From the NCBI GenBank assembly GCA_029782145.1, contig JAKOVH010000023.1, positions 62,001 to 126,000 of the forward strand: a stretch of 64,000 nt of DNA, written 5' to 3'. The stretch comes from Actinomycetes bacterium (GTDB lineage Bacteria > Actinomycetota > Acidimicrobiia > Acidimicrobiales > Acidimicrobilacustridaceae). A program made the position numbers and the translations under genes. The notes beneath the pieces were generated by a model that had not been told where the DNA came from, ran no database searches, and worked only from the letters and a program-made list of their open reading frames with translations. Below, in pieces: positions 23,112 to 31,041 of this stretch (position 1 is its first letter; every line of letters begins with the position of its first letter).

Positions 23112-25511
23112 TCAGACGTACTCGCTGCGGCGGAGCCACTGCAGGGCGAACCAGCCCCAGATCGGCGGGAGGTAGGCCGTGAACAACCGGGCGGTGAAGG
23201 TGGCGGCCACCGCCTGGTCCTCGGGCACCCCGGCCGCGGTGAACCCGCCGATGAGGCCCGCCTCGATCACGCCCATGCCGCCGGGCACCGGCATGATCCC
23301 GCCGAGCACCGAGGCGAAGGAGTTGATGACGATCAGCTGGAGGATGCCGAGCGACTCCCCGTAGCACTCCAGCGCGGCCCACAGCGTCAGGGCGAAGAAG
23401 AGCTGGCTCACGAAGTTGCCGCCGAACAGCTGCATGCCCTTGCGCGGGTCCTTGACGATCGCCGCCAGGTTGTCCCGGGCGGCGTGCAGCTGCGGCACGA
23501 GCACCTGGCCGATGCGTCGCCGGATGCGGGGGACGAACACGGCGACCACCACGACCACGGCGACGACGATGAGCACGGTGATGAAGGTCTGGCTGCCGCT
23601 GCTCCCGTCGGAGCTGCCGGAGTCGCCGGACCCGCTCCACGAGAAGGTGTCGCCCACGACGAGGAGCCCGACCACGACCAGCGTGGCCTGGACGACGGCG
23701 GCCGCCACGGACACCAGCACGCCCGAGCTCACGGCGACCGCGGCGGTCATGCCCTGGCGCTGGAAGAAGCGGATGTTGAGCGCGGCGTTGGCGACGCTGC
23801 CCCCCACGAGGCCGGTGAACTGGTTGGCGAAGTTCACGCCCACCACCGGCCGCAGCGGCATCGGCTGGTGGACCGAGCCGAGCATGGCGATCGAGTTGCC
23901 GATCTGGGGCAGCTGGGAGAACAGCGCGATCACCGGCACCCAGACCCACTGGGCATCGTCGAACACCGTGGCGAAGTCGACCTCGCTGAGCTGGCCGATC
24001 AGCAGGTAGACGCCGAGGATCGCGCCCGCGGCCATGAGGATGTTGCTGACCGACACCCGCTGGAGCTGCACGAGCGCCGGTGGCTCGACGCCGAGGTCGC
24101 CGGCCACGCGGTCGCGGAGGCGGGCGACGAGGTGGCGCGCGTCGGGGACCGAGCGTTGGAGCTGGCGGGGCATGGCGCCGGCCTGGAGCAGCGGGAGGAC
24201 CTCGGTGACGCCGTCGTCGCCGAGCGCCTGCCGGGCCGCGGCGACGGCGCGGTCGTCGTCGGTGAGCGCGGCGGTGACCACGAGCAGGGCGGCCCGGTCG
24301 GCGAGCAGGGCGTCGTCGGAGGGCGTCGTGTCGGAGGTGGCCAGGTCGACGAACCCCACGGAGCCGTCGTGGCCCAGGGTGAGCGCGTTGGGGGCCAGCG
24401 CCTGGTGGGACAGGCCGAGGGCGTGCAGCCGACCGAGCAGCTCCCAGGCCGCGGTGAGCACGTCGTCGGTGAGCTCGTCGGGGGCGAGGGCGTCGAGGGG
24501 CCGGCCACGGGTGGCGCGCAGCAGCAGCACGGCGTCGTGGCGCCCGCCCACCGAGCCGCTGGCGACGACCCGCGGCGCGAGCAGCCCTGCCCGCTCGGCG
24601 AGCAGGAGCAGGTAGGCGCGCCGCTGGATCTGCTGAGGCCGGGTGAAGGCGACGGTCGGGCCGGAGTCCTTGTACCAGAGGAACCGCACCGCCTTGGCCA
24701 GGAACTGCGCGTCGGTGGCGTCGCGCCCGATCACCACCACCCGGACGGGCCCACCCGCGTCGGTGGACTCGAAGGCGTGCTCACCCCACACCTGCACCGC
24801 GCTCGGCTCGAGGTCACCCAGCTCGACGCCGAGCTCGGCGGCCTCGGCCCGGATCGAGGCCGGGTCGGGGATGCCGTCGGGGGAGCCGAACGCCAGGTGC
24901 ACGAGCGCGGCCACGGCCCACCCGAGCGCCAGCGAGCCGATGATCCCGCCCGGGTAGCCGTCGTTCACCGCCACCACGCTGATGGCGACCAGCACCAGCA
25001 GGGCCCACTGGAGGCGGCGCGCCGGGCGGGTGAGCTCGGGCGCGGCGACGTAGAACACCGCGGCGAGCACGGCGAGGCGCAGGGTCGGGTAGGCGGGATA
25101 GGGCGTCACGCCGGCCGCGGCCATGGCCCCGGGGGCGTCGACCCAGGCCTGCAGGGCGCGGCCGAGGCCGAGGGCCAGGCCGGCGGCCACCAGCACCGAC
25201 CCGATGAAGCGGATCCGCCGCGACACGAGGGCCGCGGTGGCGACCACGAGCAGGGCGATGATCGAACCGGCCCCGTTGAGCACCTCGAGGGCGTCGAGCA
25301 ACGGCCCGGGGAGGGCGGTGACGAGGTCGCGGAAGACCGACTCCCAACGCGAGAGGTGCTGGGCGGCGGCCGCGCCCACGGCCAGCAGCGCAGCACCGAC
25401 GCCGATGCGCGCCACCTCGCTCGGGCGGCGGCGCAGGCCGCGGTCGGGCACGACGCCGAAGACGGCGCCCCAGGTCGACCGGGCGGCGAGGTGCGGGCGG
25501 AACTGGTTCAC
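23112..25511 (-). CDS. Three-part membrane protein: N-terminal membrane domain, degenerate kinase-like domain, LPG-synthase/flippase (UPF0104) domain
   Basis: About 799 residues. Residues ~20-200 are hydrophobic with several helices. The middle (~210-470) is kinase-like: FLAKAVRFLWYKDS, then LGLSHQALAPNAL and VGFVDLATSD where HxD and DFG motifs would lie. The catalytic Asp is Ala or Gln here, so it is probably a pseudokinase. The C-terminal ~300 residues are the lysylphosphatidylglycerol-synthase membrane/YbhN flippase family (VGVNFANQFTGLVGGSVAN, MPVPGGMGVIEAGLIGG). The role is probably lipid or glycolipid translocation (inference). GTG 25511 is chosen; a TTG at 25607 would add 32 residues of unlikely composition. 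The GTG overlaps the stop of a 14-codon ORF. Confidence 0.75.
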   Translation of the reverse strand: MNQFRPHLAARSTWGAVFGVVPDRGLRRRPSEVARIGVGAALLAVGAAAAQHLSRWESVFRDLVTALPGPLLDALEVLNGAGSIIALLVVATAALVSRRIRFIGSVLVAAGLALGLGRALQAWVDAPGAMAAAGVTPYPAYPTLRLAVLAAVFYVAAPELTRPARRLQWALLVLVAISVVAVNDGYPGGIIGSLALGWAVAALVHLAFGSPDGIPDPASIRAEAAELGVELGDLEPSAVQVWGEHAFESTDAGGPVRVVVIGRDATDAQFLAKAVRFLWYKDSGPTVAFTRPQQIQRRAYLLLLAERAGLLAPRVVASGSVGGRHDAVLLLRATRGRPLDALAPDELTDDVLTAAWELLGRLHALGLSHQALAPNALTLGHDGSVGFVDLATSDTTPSDDALLADRAALLVVTAALTDDDRAVAAARQALGDDGVTEVLPLLQAGAMPRQLQRSVPDARHLVARLRDRVAGDLGVEPPALVQLQRVSVSNILMAAGAILGVYLLIGQLSEVDFATVFDDAQWVWVPVIALFSQLPQIGNSIAMLGSVHQPMPLRPVVGVNFANQFTGLVGGSVANAALNIRFFQRQGMTAAVAVSSGVLVSVAAAVVQATLVVVGLLVVGDTFSWSGSGDSGSSDGSSGSQTFITVLIVVAVVVVVAVFVPRIRRRIGQVLVPQLHAARDNLAAIVKDPRKGMQLFGGNFVSQLFFALTLWAALECYGESLGILQLIVINSFASVLGGIMPVPGGMGVIEAGLIGGFTAAGVPEDQAVAATFTARLFTAYLPPIWGWFALQWLRRSEYV

Positions 25512-25552
25512 GGGTGGTCGCCGCCGACGGACGGTGTCGACCGGCGCTGCAT
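25508..25552 (-). CDS. Possible 14-residue leader ORF before the flippase-fusion gene
   Basis: The ORF reads MQRRSTPSVGGDHP and its TGA overlaps the GTG start of the large membrane protein (GTGA). It has the same length and geometry as the leader at 16624-16668, but here I see no TAnnnT box at leaderless distance. Chance is a real alternative. Confidence 0.2.
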   Translation of the reverse strand: MQRRSTPSVGGDHP

Positions 25553-25636
25553 CCTGCCACGCCACCCGATCCGCAGCGGGACCGAGCACGGCGTCGCGGC
25601 CTGGCAAGATCGCAGCTGTCCGACGAGAGGGGACCC

Positions 25637-26062
25637 ATGGACGAAGGACGCGCCACGGCCGAGCAGGTGGCCGACGAGCTGGCCATCCGCAACCTGATCG
25701 TGCGGGTGGCCCAGTACGCCGACGGGCTGGGCTCGGTCGACCAGTACGCCGAGCTGTTCACCGAGGACGCCGCCTGGCTCATGCCGGGCTCCGAGCGCCA
25801 CGGTCGAGACGACATCCGGGCCGGGTCGGCCGAGCGGCGTGCGGCCGGCGGCGTGGGCCCGGGCAGCAACTCACGCCACGTCGTCACCTCGGTGGCGGTC
25901 GAGCTCACCGGGCCCGACGACGCCGAGGCCGACAGCTACTGGCTCTACTGGGTCGACACCCACGAGTCGCCGCGCGTGCAGCTCATGGGCCACTACCACG
26001 ACGCGTTCCGCCGCACGGCCGACGGGTGGAAGCTCGCCCGCCGCGAGATCAGCTACGGCTAG
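25637..26062 (+). CDS. SnoaL/NTF2-like fold protein
   Basis: 141 residues, the size of a single NTF2/SnoaL-4 domain, an alpha+beta cone used by dehydratases, cyclases, isomerases and ring-hydroxylating dioxygenase beta-type proteins. Typical features are the N-terminal helix AIRNLIVRVAQYADGLGS, YAELFTEDAAWLMPG, the central NSRHVVTSVAVEL strand and GHYHDAFRRTADGWKLARREI. The enzyme role is unknown. ATG 25637 has GAGGGGA upstream and a CAAGAT box around 25613. An ABC exporter starts 34 bases after its stop, so the three may be co-transcribed. Confidence 0.8.
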   Translation: MDEGRATAEQVADELAIRNLIVRVAQYADGLGSVDQYAELFTEDAAWLMPGSERHGRDDIRAGSAERRAAGGVGPGSNSRHVVTSVAVELTGPDDAEADSYWLYWVDTHESPRVQLMGHYHDAFRRTADGWKLARREISYG

Positions 26063-26096
26063 TGCCGTCGGTGGGGGAACGAGGGGAGCGCGCCGC

Positions 26097-27098
26097 ATGA
26101 CGACCAAGAGCACAGCCAGCCCGACGCCCGCCGGCCCGTTCGCCATCGAGGCCGAGGGCCTGGTGAAGACCTTCGGCGGCGAGGTGCGCGCCCTCGACGG
26201 GGTGTCGTTCGGCGTCGAGCGCGGCACCGTGCTGGGCCTGCTCGGCCCCAACGGCGCGGGCAAGACCACCGCCGTGCGGGTGCTGACCACGACGCTGGCA
26301 CCCGACCAGGGCCGAGCCAGGGTGAACGGCTTCGACGTGGTGGGCCAGGCCCAGCAGGTGCGGGAGAGCATCGGGCTGGCCGGCCAGTACGCCGCCGTCG
26401 ACGAGAACCTCACCGGCCGCGAGAACCTGCGGATGATCGGCCAGCTGCTGCACCTGTCGCGCCGCGACGCCGGGCGGGTCGCCGACGAGCTGCTCGAGCG
26501 CTTCGCCCTCACCGAGGCGGCCGACCGGCCGTCGAAGACGTACTCGGGCGGCATGCGCCGACGCCTCGACATCGCTGCCGCCCTGGTGCACCGCCCGCCG
26601 GTGCTGTTCCTCGACGAGCCCACCACCGGGCTCGATCCCAACAGCCGCAACGCGGTGTGGTCGCTCATCGAGCAGCTCGTCGCCGGGGGCACCACCGTGC
26701 TGCTCACCACCCAGTACCTCGAGGAGGCGGATCGCCTGGCCGACCGCATCGTGGTGGTCGACCGGGGCACGGTGATCGCCGAGGGCACCGCCTCCGAGCT
26801 CAAGGCCGAGCTGGGCGAGACCGTCCTCGACCTGGGCTTCGCCGACCCCGTCACCGCCGAGCGGGCCGCCGCGGTGCTCGCCGGCCACTGGCCCGGCCCG
26901 CCCACGGCCGAGGGCACGCTCGTCGAGCTGAACGTCACCAGCGGCCCGTCGCAGGTGATGCTGGCCCTGCGGGTGCTCGACGAGGCCGGCCTCGCCCCCG
27001 GCACCATGACCCTGCGCGAGCCGAGCCTCGACGACGTGTTCTTGAACCTCACCGGCCACCGCACCTTCGCCGACGAAGAGCTCGAGGAGGCCCGATGA
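26097..27098 (+). CDS. ABC transporter ATP-binding protein (DrrA-like)
   Basis: 333 residues. Walker A is GPNGAGKT (about residue 50), the signature is YSGGMRRRLDIAAAL and Walker B is VLFLDEPTTGLDP, followed by TTQYLEEADRLADRI. The C-terminal part (FADPVTAERA and TLREPSLDDVFLNLTG) matches the daunorubicin-resistance ATPase subfamily. It drives export of a hydrophobic compound or lipid with its permease. ATG 26097 has GAGGGGA upstream. The stop codon overlaps the ATG of the permease gene (ATGA), so the pair is translationally coupled. Confidence 0.93.
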   Translation: MTTKSTASPTPAGPFAIEAEGLVKTFGGEVRALDGVSFGVERGTVLGLLGPNGAGKTTAVRVLTTTLAPDQGRARVNGFDVVGQAQQVRESIGLAGQYAAVDENLTGRENLRMIGQLLHLSRRDAGRVADELLERFALTEAADRPSKTYSGGMRRRLDIAAALVHRPPVLFLDEPTTGLDPNSRNAVWSLIEQLVAGGTTVLLTTQYLEEADRLADRIVVVDRGTVIAEGTASELKAELGETVLDLGFADPVTAERAAAVLAGHWPGPPTAEGTLVELNVTSGPSQVMLALRVLDEAGLAPGTMTLREPSLDDVFLNLTGHRTFADEELEEAR

Positions 27099-27910
27099 CC
27101 ACCGCCACGAACGTGCTGCCGGAGCCGGCCACGCCGGTGCGGCGCTCCAAGCTGGCCGGCGCCGTGGGCGACGCCCTGGTGCTCACCGAGCGCAACCTCA
27201 TCGGCTACGTGCGGATCCCCGAGGCGCTGTTCTTCTCCACCGTGCAGCCGATCATGTTCGTGCTGCTGTTCCGCTACGTGTTCGGCGGCGCCATCGCCAC
27301 CCCGGGCATGTCCTACGTCGACTACCTGATGCCCGGGATCTTCGTGCAGACGGTGATGTTCGGCGCCGTCGGCACCAGCATCGGGCTGGCCGAGGACCTC
27401 CACAAGGGCCTCATCGAGCGCTTCCGGTCGCTGCCCATGGCGTCGTCGGCCGTCCTCGCCGGGCGCACCACCGCCGACCTCGTGCGCAACGTCTTCGTGA
27501 TGGTGCTGATCTCGGCCGTCGGCTTCCTCGTCGGCTTCCGCGTGCACACGAACGTGCTCGCCTTCCTGGCCGCCATCGGGCTCATGCTGCTGTTCGCCTA
27601 TGCCCTGTCGTGGGGGTTCTCGATCATCGGGCTCTCCGCGCCCAACAGCGAGACCGCACAGCTCATGTCGTTCCCGCTGCTGTTCCCGTTGGTGTTCGCC
27701 TCCACCGCCTTCGTGCCGGCCGCCACCATGCCGAGCTGGTTGCGGCCCTTCGCCGAGCACCAACCGGTGAGCGTGGTGGTCAACGCGGTGCGGGCGCTCA
27801 CCCAGGGCGGCCCCACCGCCCGCTGGGTCGTGCCCGCCCTGCTGTGGTCGGTCGGCCTGCTCGTGGTCCTCATGCCGTTGGCCGTCAGGCGCTACCGCCG
27901 GGCGATCTGA
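27095..27910 (+). CDS. ABC transporter permease (DrrB-like, ABC-2 type)
   Basis: 271 residues with six predicted membrane segments of the ABC-2 family: the first at FFSTVQPIMFVLLFRYVFGG, then DYLMPGIFVQTVMFGAVGTS and the cytoplasmic GLIERFRSLPMASSAVLAGR signature typical of DrrB. It forms the export channel for the preceding ATPase in the cytoplasmic membrane. Such pairs export anthracyclines, glycolipids or phthiocerol lipids; this substrate is unknown. The start overlaps the ATPase stop. A convergent gene begins 16 bases after its end. Confidence 0.92.
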   Translation: MTTATNVLPEPATPVRRSKLAGAVGDALVLTERNLIGYVRIPEALFFSTVQPIMFVLLFRYVFGGAIATPGMSYVDYLMPGIFVQTVMFGAVGTSIGLAEDLHKGLIERFRSLPMASSAVLAGRTTADLVRNVFVMVLISAVGFLVGFRVHTNVLAFLAAIGLMLLFAYALSWGFSIIGLSAPNSETAQLMSFPLLFPLVFASTAFVPAATMPSWLRPFAEHQPVSVVVNAVRALTQGGPTARWVVPALLWSVGLLVVLMPLAVRRYRRAI

Positions 27911-27926
27911 CCTCCGGCGCTCGGCA

Positions 27927-28793
27927 TCAGGGGAGCCGCCCGCTGCCGGGAACGTCGACCCGGTAGGCGTCGACGCGTCCGGTGGCCACCCCGGAGCGGG
28001 TGGGCTTGTGGTGCTCCGCCGCGCTGGTCACGAAGAGGGTGCGGCCGTCGTCGCCGCCGAGCGTGCAGGCCAGCGCGTGCTGGTCGTGGTCGATCACCTC
28101 GGTGACCGTGCCAGAGGGGTCGAGGCGCACGACCTGCCCGCCGATGGGATCGCATGCCCACACGCCGCCCTCGGCGTCGACGCACAGGCCGTCGGGCGGG
28201 GCGTACGGCGAGCCCTCGGCGACGGGCAGGGTGGCGAACTCGGTGCGGTCGGCGAGCGAGCCATCGGGGGCCACGGCGAAGCGGGTGATGCGCATGGCCG
28301 CCGGCTCGGCGACGAAGAGCAGGCGCTCGTCGGCGTCGAAGGCGATGCCGTTGGGGCACATCAGCTCCTCGGCGGCGACCGACACCGTGCCGTCGGGCGC
28401 CACGGCGAGCACCGGGGAGGGCAGGGTGCCAGTGGTGCCGCCCCAGGAGTCGAAGCCGAACTGGGTGACGTAGGCGGTGCCGTCGGCCGCCACGGCCATG
28501 TCGTTGAAGGGCCAGGCCCCGAACGGTCGGAGGTCGGCGTGGAGGTGCAGCTCGGCGCCGTCCCAGCGCCAGAGCCGGGCCTGCTCCATGCCGACGACCA
28601 GCAGGTCACCGTCGGGCAGCCAGCCCAGCCCGCCGGGGTCGTCGTCGGGGAGCTCGAGCACGACCCCGTCGCCGCCGTCGGGTGTCCAGCGGTGCACGCG
28701 CTGGCCCCACATGTCGGAGAACCACAGGGCGCCCTCGCGCCAGCGCGGGCACTCGGGCAGGTGCAGGCCCGTGCAGATCGTGGTGAGCTCCAC
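27927..28793 (-). CDS. SMP-30/gluconolactonase-family protein
   Basis: 288 residues, a six-bladed beta-propeller lactonase. Typical segments are LPECPRWREGALWFSDMWG, the metal-binding WPFNDMAVAADGTAYVTQFG (Asn-Asp), CPNGIAFDADERLLFVAE and APPDGLCVDAEGGVWACD (Asp/Gly). Members open sugar or aromatic lactones using Ca2+ or Zn2+. GTG 28793 was chosen because GAGGGGG lies just upstream and TAGCAT further up, and the propeller starts at once. A longer frame to 29012 has non-coding character. No substrate can be assigned. Confidence 0.87.
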   Translation of the reverse strand: MELTTICTGLHLPECPRWREGALWFSDMWGQRVHRWTPDGGDGVVLELPDDDPGGLGWLPDGDLLVVGMEQARLWRWDGAELHLHADLRPFGAWPFNDMAVAADGTAYVTQFGFDSWGGTTGTLPSPVLAVAPDGTVSVAAEELMCPNGIAFDADERLLFVAEPAAMRITRFAVAPDGSLADRTEFATLPVAEGSPYAPPDGLCVDAEGGVWACDPIGGQVVRLDPSGTVTEVIDHDQHALACTLGGDDGRTLFVTSAAEHHKPTRSGVATGRVDAYRVDVPGSGRLP

Positions 28794-28863
28794 CCGTCCC
28801 CCTCTCGTCGGCGGCCGGATGCTACCGAGCGCGGCCCTCCGAGGTCCGTGGCATGCTCGGGCC

Positions 28864-28882
28864 CTCGGGCCGACGGCCCGAG
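28864..28882. repeat. Perfect 8-bp inverted repeat in the 28.8-29.0 kb spacer
   Basis: CTCGGGCC-GAC-GGCCCGAG lies in the ~200-base spacer between the divergent lactonase and VOC genes. It could be an attenuator hairpin or an operator. The rest of the spacer holds the lactonase promoter and a 20-codon ORF (28938-29000) whose TGA overlaps the next GTG start. Confidence 0.35.
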
Positions 28883-28996
28883 CCACCAGGGGGAACGCGG
28901 TGCCGACCGCCGCACGCGGCAGCACGCTGAGCAGATCATGGAGGAGATCGGCATGGCCGACCGCATCGACGACCTGAGGGTCGCGGGGGTGGTGTC

Positions 28997-29404
28997 GTGA
29001 ACGGGAGGGCACCGACCGCCACCGTGGCCGGCTACTCCCACGTCGCCATCGCCGTCACCGACCTGGCCGAGGCCCGTCGGTTCTACTGCGAGCTGCTGGC
29101 CTTCACGGAGCTGCCCCGACCGGAGTTCGGGGTGCCCGGGATGTGGTTGCGAGTGGGCGACCTGCAGCTCCACGTCATCGAGACCGACACCATGCCGGTG
29201 CCGGGGCCCGGCTTCCCTCACCTCGCCCTGCACGTGCCGACCGCGGCGTGGGACGACACCGTGGCCGCGCTGCGCGACGCCGGCGTGGACTTCCTCAGCG
29301 CGCCGAGCGAGCGGGTCGACTTCGGGCGGACGGTGCGGGCCGCCTTCGTCACCGACCCGGCCGGCAACGCCGTCGAGCTCACCGACGTCGGCCCCCTCAC
29401 CTGA
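28997..29404 (+). CDS. VOC-family (glyoxalase/bleomycin-resistance fold) protein
   Basis: 135 residues, a single vicinal-oxygen-chelate domain: GYSHVAIAVTDLAEARRFY, MWLRVGDLQLHVIETD, FPHLALHVP and FVTDPAGNAVELTDV. Metal ligands of the family appear as His in SHVAIAV, His in PHLALHV and Glu in AVELT. Enzymes of this fold include glyoxalase I, extradiol dioxygenases and methylmalonyl-CoA epimerase; I cannot tell which. GTG 28997 overlaps the stop of a short upstream ORF (GTGA). It precedes the catabolic operon but is separated from it by a spacer with its own promoter. Confidence 0.85.
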   Translation: MNGRAPTATVAGYSHVAIAVTDLAEARRFYCELLAFTELPRPEFGVPGMWLRVGDLQLHVIETDTMPVPGPGFPHLALHVPTAAWDDTVAALRDAGVDFLSAPSERVDFGRTVRAAFVTDPAGNAVELTDVGPLT

Positions 29405-29482
29405 CGGTCCTCACGCTCGAACCAGCCCGCGCCACGCGCACCGGGGCGTGCGGATCGCGGCAGGAAAGGGGGAGTGAGAGGT

Positions 29483-29514
29483 TGCTTGCACGAAGCAAGC
29501 ACTGGGCCTACAGT
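29483..29514 (+). promoter_or_regulatory. Promoter with overlapping perfect operator upstream of the catabolic operon
   Basis: TGCTTGC-ACGAA-GCAAGCA (29483-29501) is a perfect 7-bp inverted repeat with a 5-base centre, the form of a TetR- or MarR-type operator. A TTGCAC -35 (29486-29491), a 17-base spacer and a TACAGT -10 (29509-29514) make a good sigma-70-type promoter whose -35 lies in the operator. The amidohydrolase ATG is 39 bases after the -10. A MarR-family gene sits within the operon at 34460. Confidence 0.65.
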
Positions 29515-29553
29515 CGGCGGGCGGCGTCGAGGGGGCGCCGCAGGGGGTGCCTG

Positions 29554-31041
29554 ATGGGCGAGTCGCAGCGGGTCCGAGCCGGTCTCGACCACCCGGTCAT
29601 CGACGTCGACGGCCACGTGATCGAGTTCATGCCGGCGATCCTCCCGTACGTCCGCGAAGCGCTGGGCCCGGCCGCCTTCGATCGCTACGTGAACCAGCCG
29701 TCGCCGATCGCCCGCATCCTCGAGGCCGACACGCAGACCCGCCTCGCCACCGGCACGCCGCAGTCGGCGTGGTGGGGCACGCCCGCCGCCAACACCGACG
29801 ACCTCGCCACCGCGGTCATCCCCAAGTACATGTACGAGCGCCTCGACGAGCTGGGCATCGACTTCTCGGTCCTCTATCCGACGAAGGGCTTCGGCATCGC
29901 CGGCATCGACGACCCCGAGATCCGCCAGGGCGTGTGCCGCGGGTTCAACGACTACTACGCCGACACCTACGCCCAGTACGCCGACCGCATGGCGCCCGCC
30001 GGGGTCATCCCCATGCACACGCCCGAGGAGGCCGTCGCCGAGCTCGAGCACTGCAAGGCCATCGGGCTCAAGGTGGTGGGGTTCCCCGAAGGCGTCACCC
30101 GGCCGATCCCGAACCCCGACCCCGGGAACCTCAGCCCGTTCATGTACCCGGGCCAGGCCTGGTGGTTCGACCACTTCGGCATCGACAGCGCCTACGACTA
30201 CGACCCCGTGTGGGCCAAGGCCGAGGAGCTGGGCTTCGCCGTCACGTGCCACGGCGGCCTGGGCAACATGCCCACCGGCTCGTTCGTGTCGCGCACCAAC
30301 TACAGCTACAACCACATCGGCTCGTTCGCCCAACGCATGCACCACCTGTGCAAGTCGCTGTTCATGGGCGGCGTCACCGCCCGGTTCCCGCGCCTCAACA
30401 TCGCCTTCCTGGAGTGCGGTGTGGGCTGGGCCGCCATCCTGCTCGCCGACCTGCTCGAGCACTGGGAGAAGCGCAACCCCGAGGCGCTGCGCTCGCTCGA
30501 CCCGGCCACCATCGACTGGGCCCGGCTCGAGCAGCTCATCCGCACCTACGGCGCCGAGGACCTGCTGGCCAAGGCGGGCGACATCGACCTCGACGCCGCC
30601 ATGCGGGCGCTGCCCGGCACCGGCGTGCCGCCCGAGGACATGGACGATTGGCGCTTCCTCCAGGTCTCGTCCGAGCGAGAGCTGGTCGACCGCTTCGTGC
30701 CCCGGTTCTTCTTCGGGTGCGAGGCCGACGACCGCTCGATCGCCTACGCGTTCTCGAACGCCAACCCGTTCGGCGCTCGCCTGCAGCCCGTGTTCAGCTC
30801 CGACCTGGCGCACTGGGACGTCGAGCAGATGGACGAGGTCGTGGCCGAGGCGTTCGGCCTGGTCCGCAAGGGCGTGCTCGCCGAGCGGGACTTCCGCGAG
30901 TTCGTGTTCGAGAACCCGGCCAAGCTGCTGCTGGGCCAGAACCCCGACGTCTTCGTGGGCACCGCGGTGGAGGCCGCCACCAAGCCGCTCGCCGACGCGG
31001 TCCGCGCCGGGTCGGGCTCGTCGGCCGGGGTGGCCGGCTGA
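29554..31041 (+). CDS. Amidohydrolase-2 family protein, long subtype
   Basis: 495 residues, about 100 longer than the other amidohydrolase-2 members here. The N-terminal motif is VIDVDGHVIEF (His-x-x-Glu), the middle His is in VTCHGGLG and the C-terminal Asp is in SSDLAHWD instead of the usual DYPH. The extra length falls around 330-400 (RSLDPATIDWARLEQLIRTY to GVPPEDMDDW). It is the first gene after the operator/promoter and probably acts on a carboxylic acid or lactone; the reaction is unknown. ATG 29554 follows a G-rich ribosome site. Its TGA shares one base with the next ATG. Confidence 0.85.
   Translation: MGESQRVRAGLDHPVIDVDGHVIEFMPAILPYVREALGPAAFDRYVNQPSPIARILEADTQTRLATGTPQSAWWGTPAANTDDLATAVIPKYMYERLDELGIDFSVLYPTKGFGIAGIDDPEIRQGVCRGFNDYYADTYAQYADRMAPAGVIPMHTPEEAVAELEHCKAIGLKVVGFPEGVTRPIPNPDPGNLSPFMYPGQAWWFDHFGIDSAYDYDPVWAKAEELGFAVTCHGGLGNMPTGSFVSRTNYSYNHIGSFAQRMHHLCKSLFMGGVTARFPRLNIAFLECGVGWAAILLADLLEHWEKRNPEALRSLDPATIDWARLEQLIRTYGAEDLLAKAGDIDLDAAMRALPGTGVPPEDMDDWRFLQVSSERELVDRFVPRFFFGCEADDRSIAYAFSNANPFGARLQPVFSSDLAHWDVEQMDEVVAEAFGLVRKGVLAERDFREFVFENPAKLLLGQNPDVFVGTAVEAATKPLADAVRAGSGSSAGVAG

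Noticed and set aside
25512..25607. 32-residue N-terminal extension of the flippase fusion
   Set aside because: TTG start, charged low-quality sequence and no ribosome site; kept only as an alternative.
28794..29012. N-terminal extension of the SMP-30 protein to 29012
   Set aside because: Arg/Pro-rich, overlaps the VOC gene start, and a ribosome site directly precedes GTG 28793.
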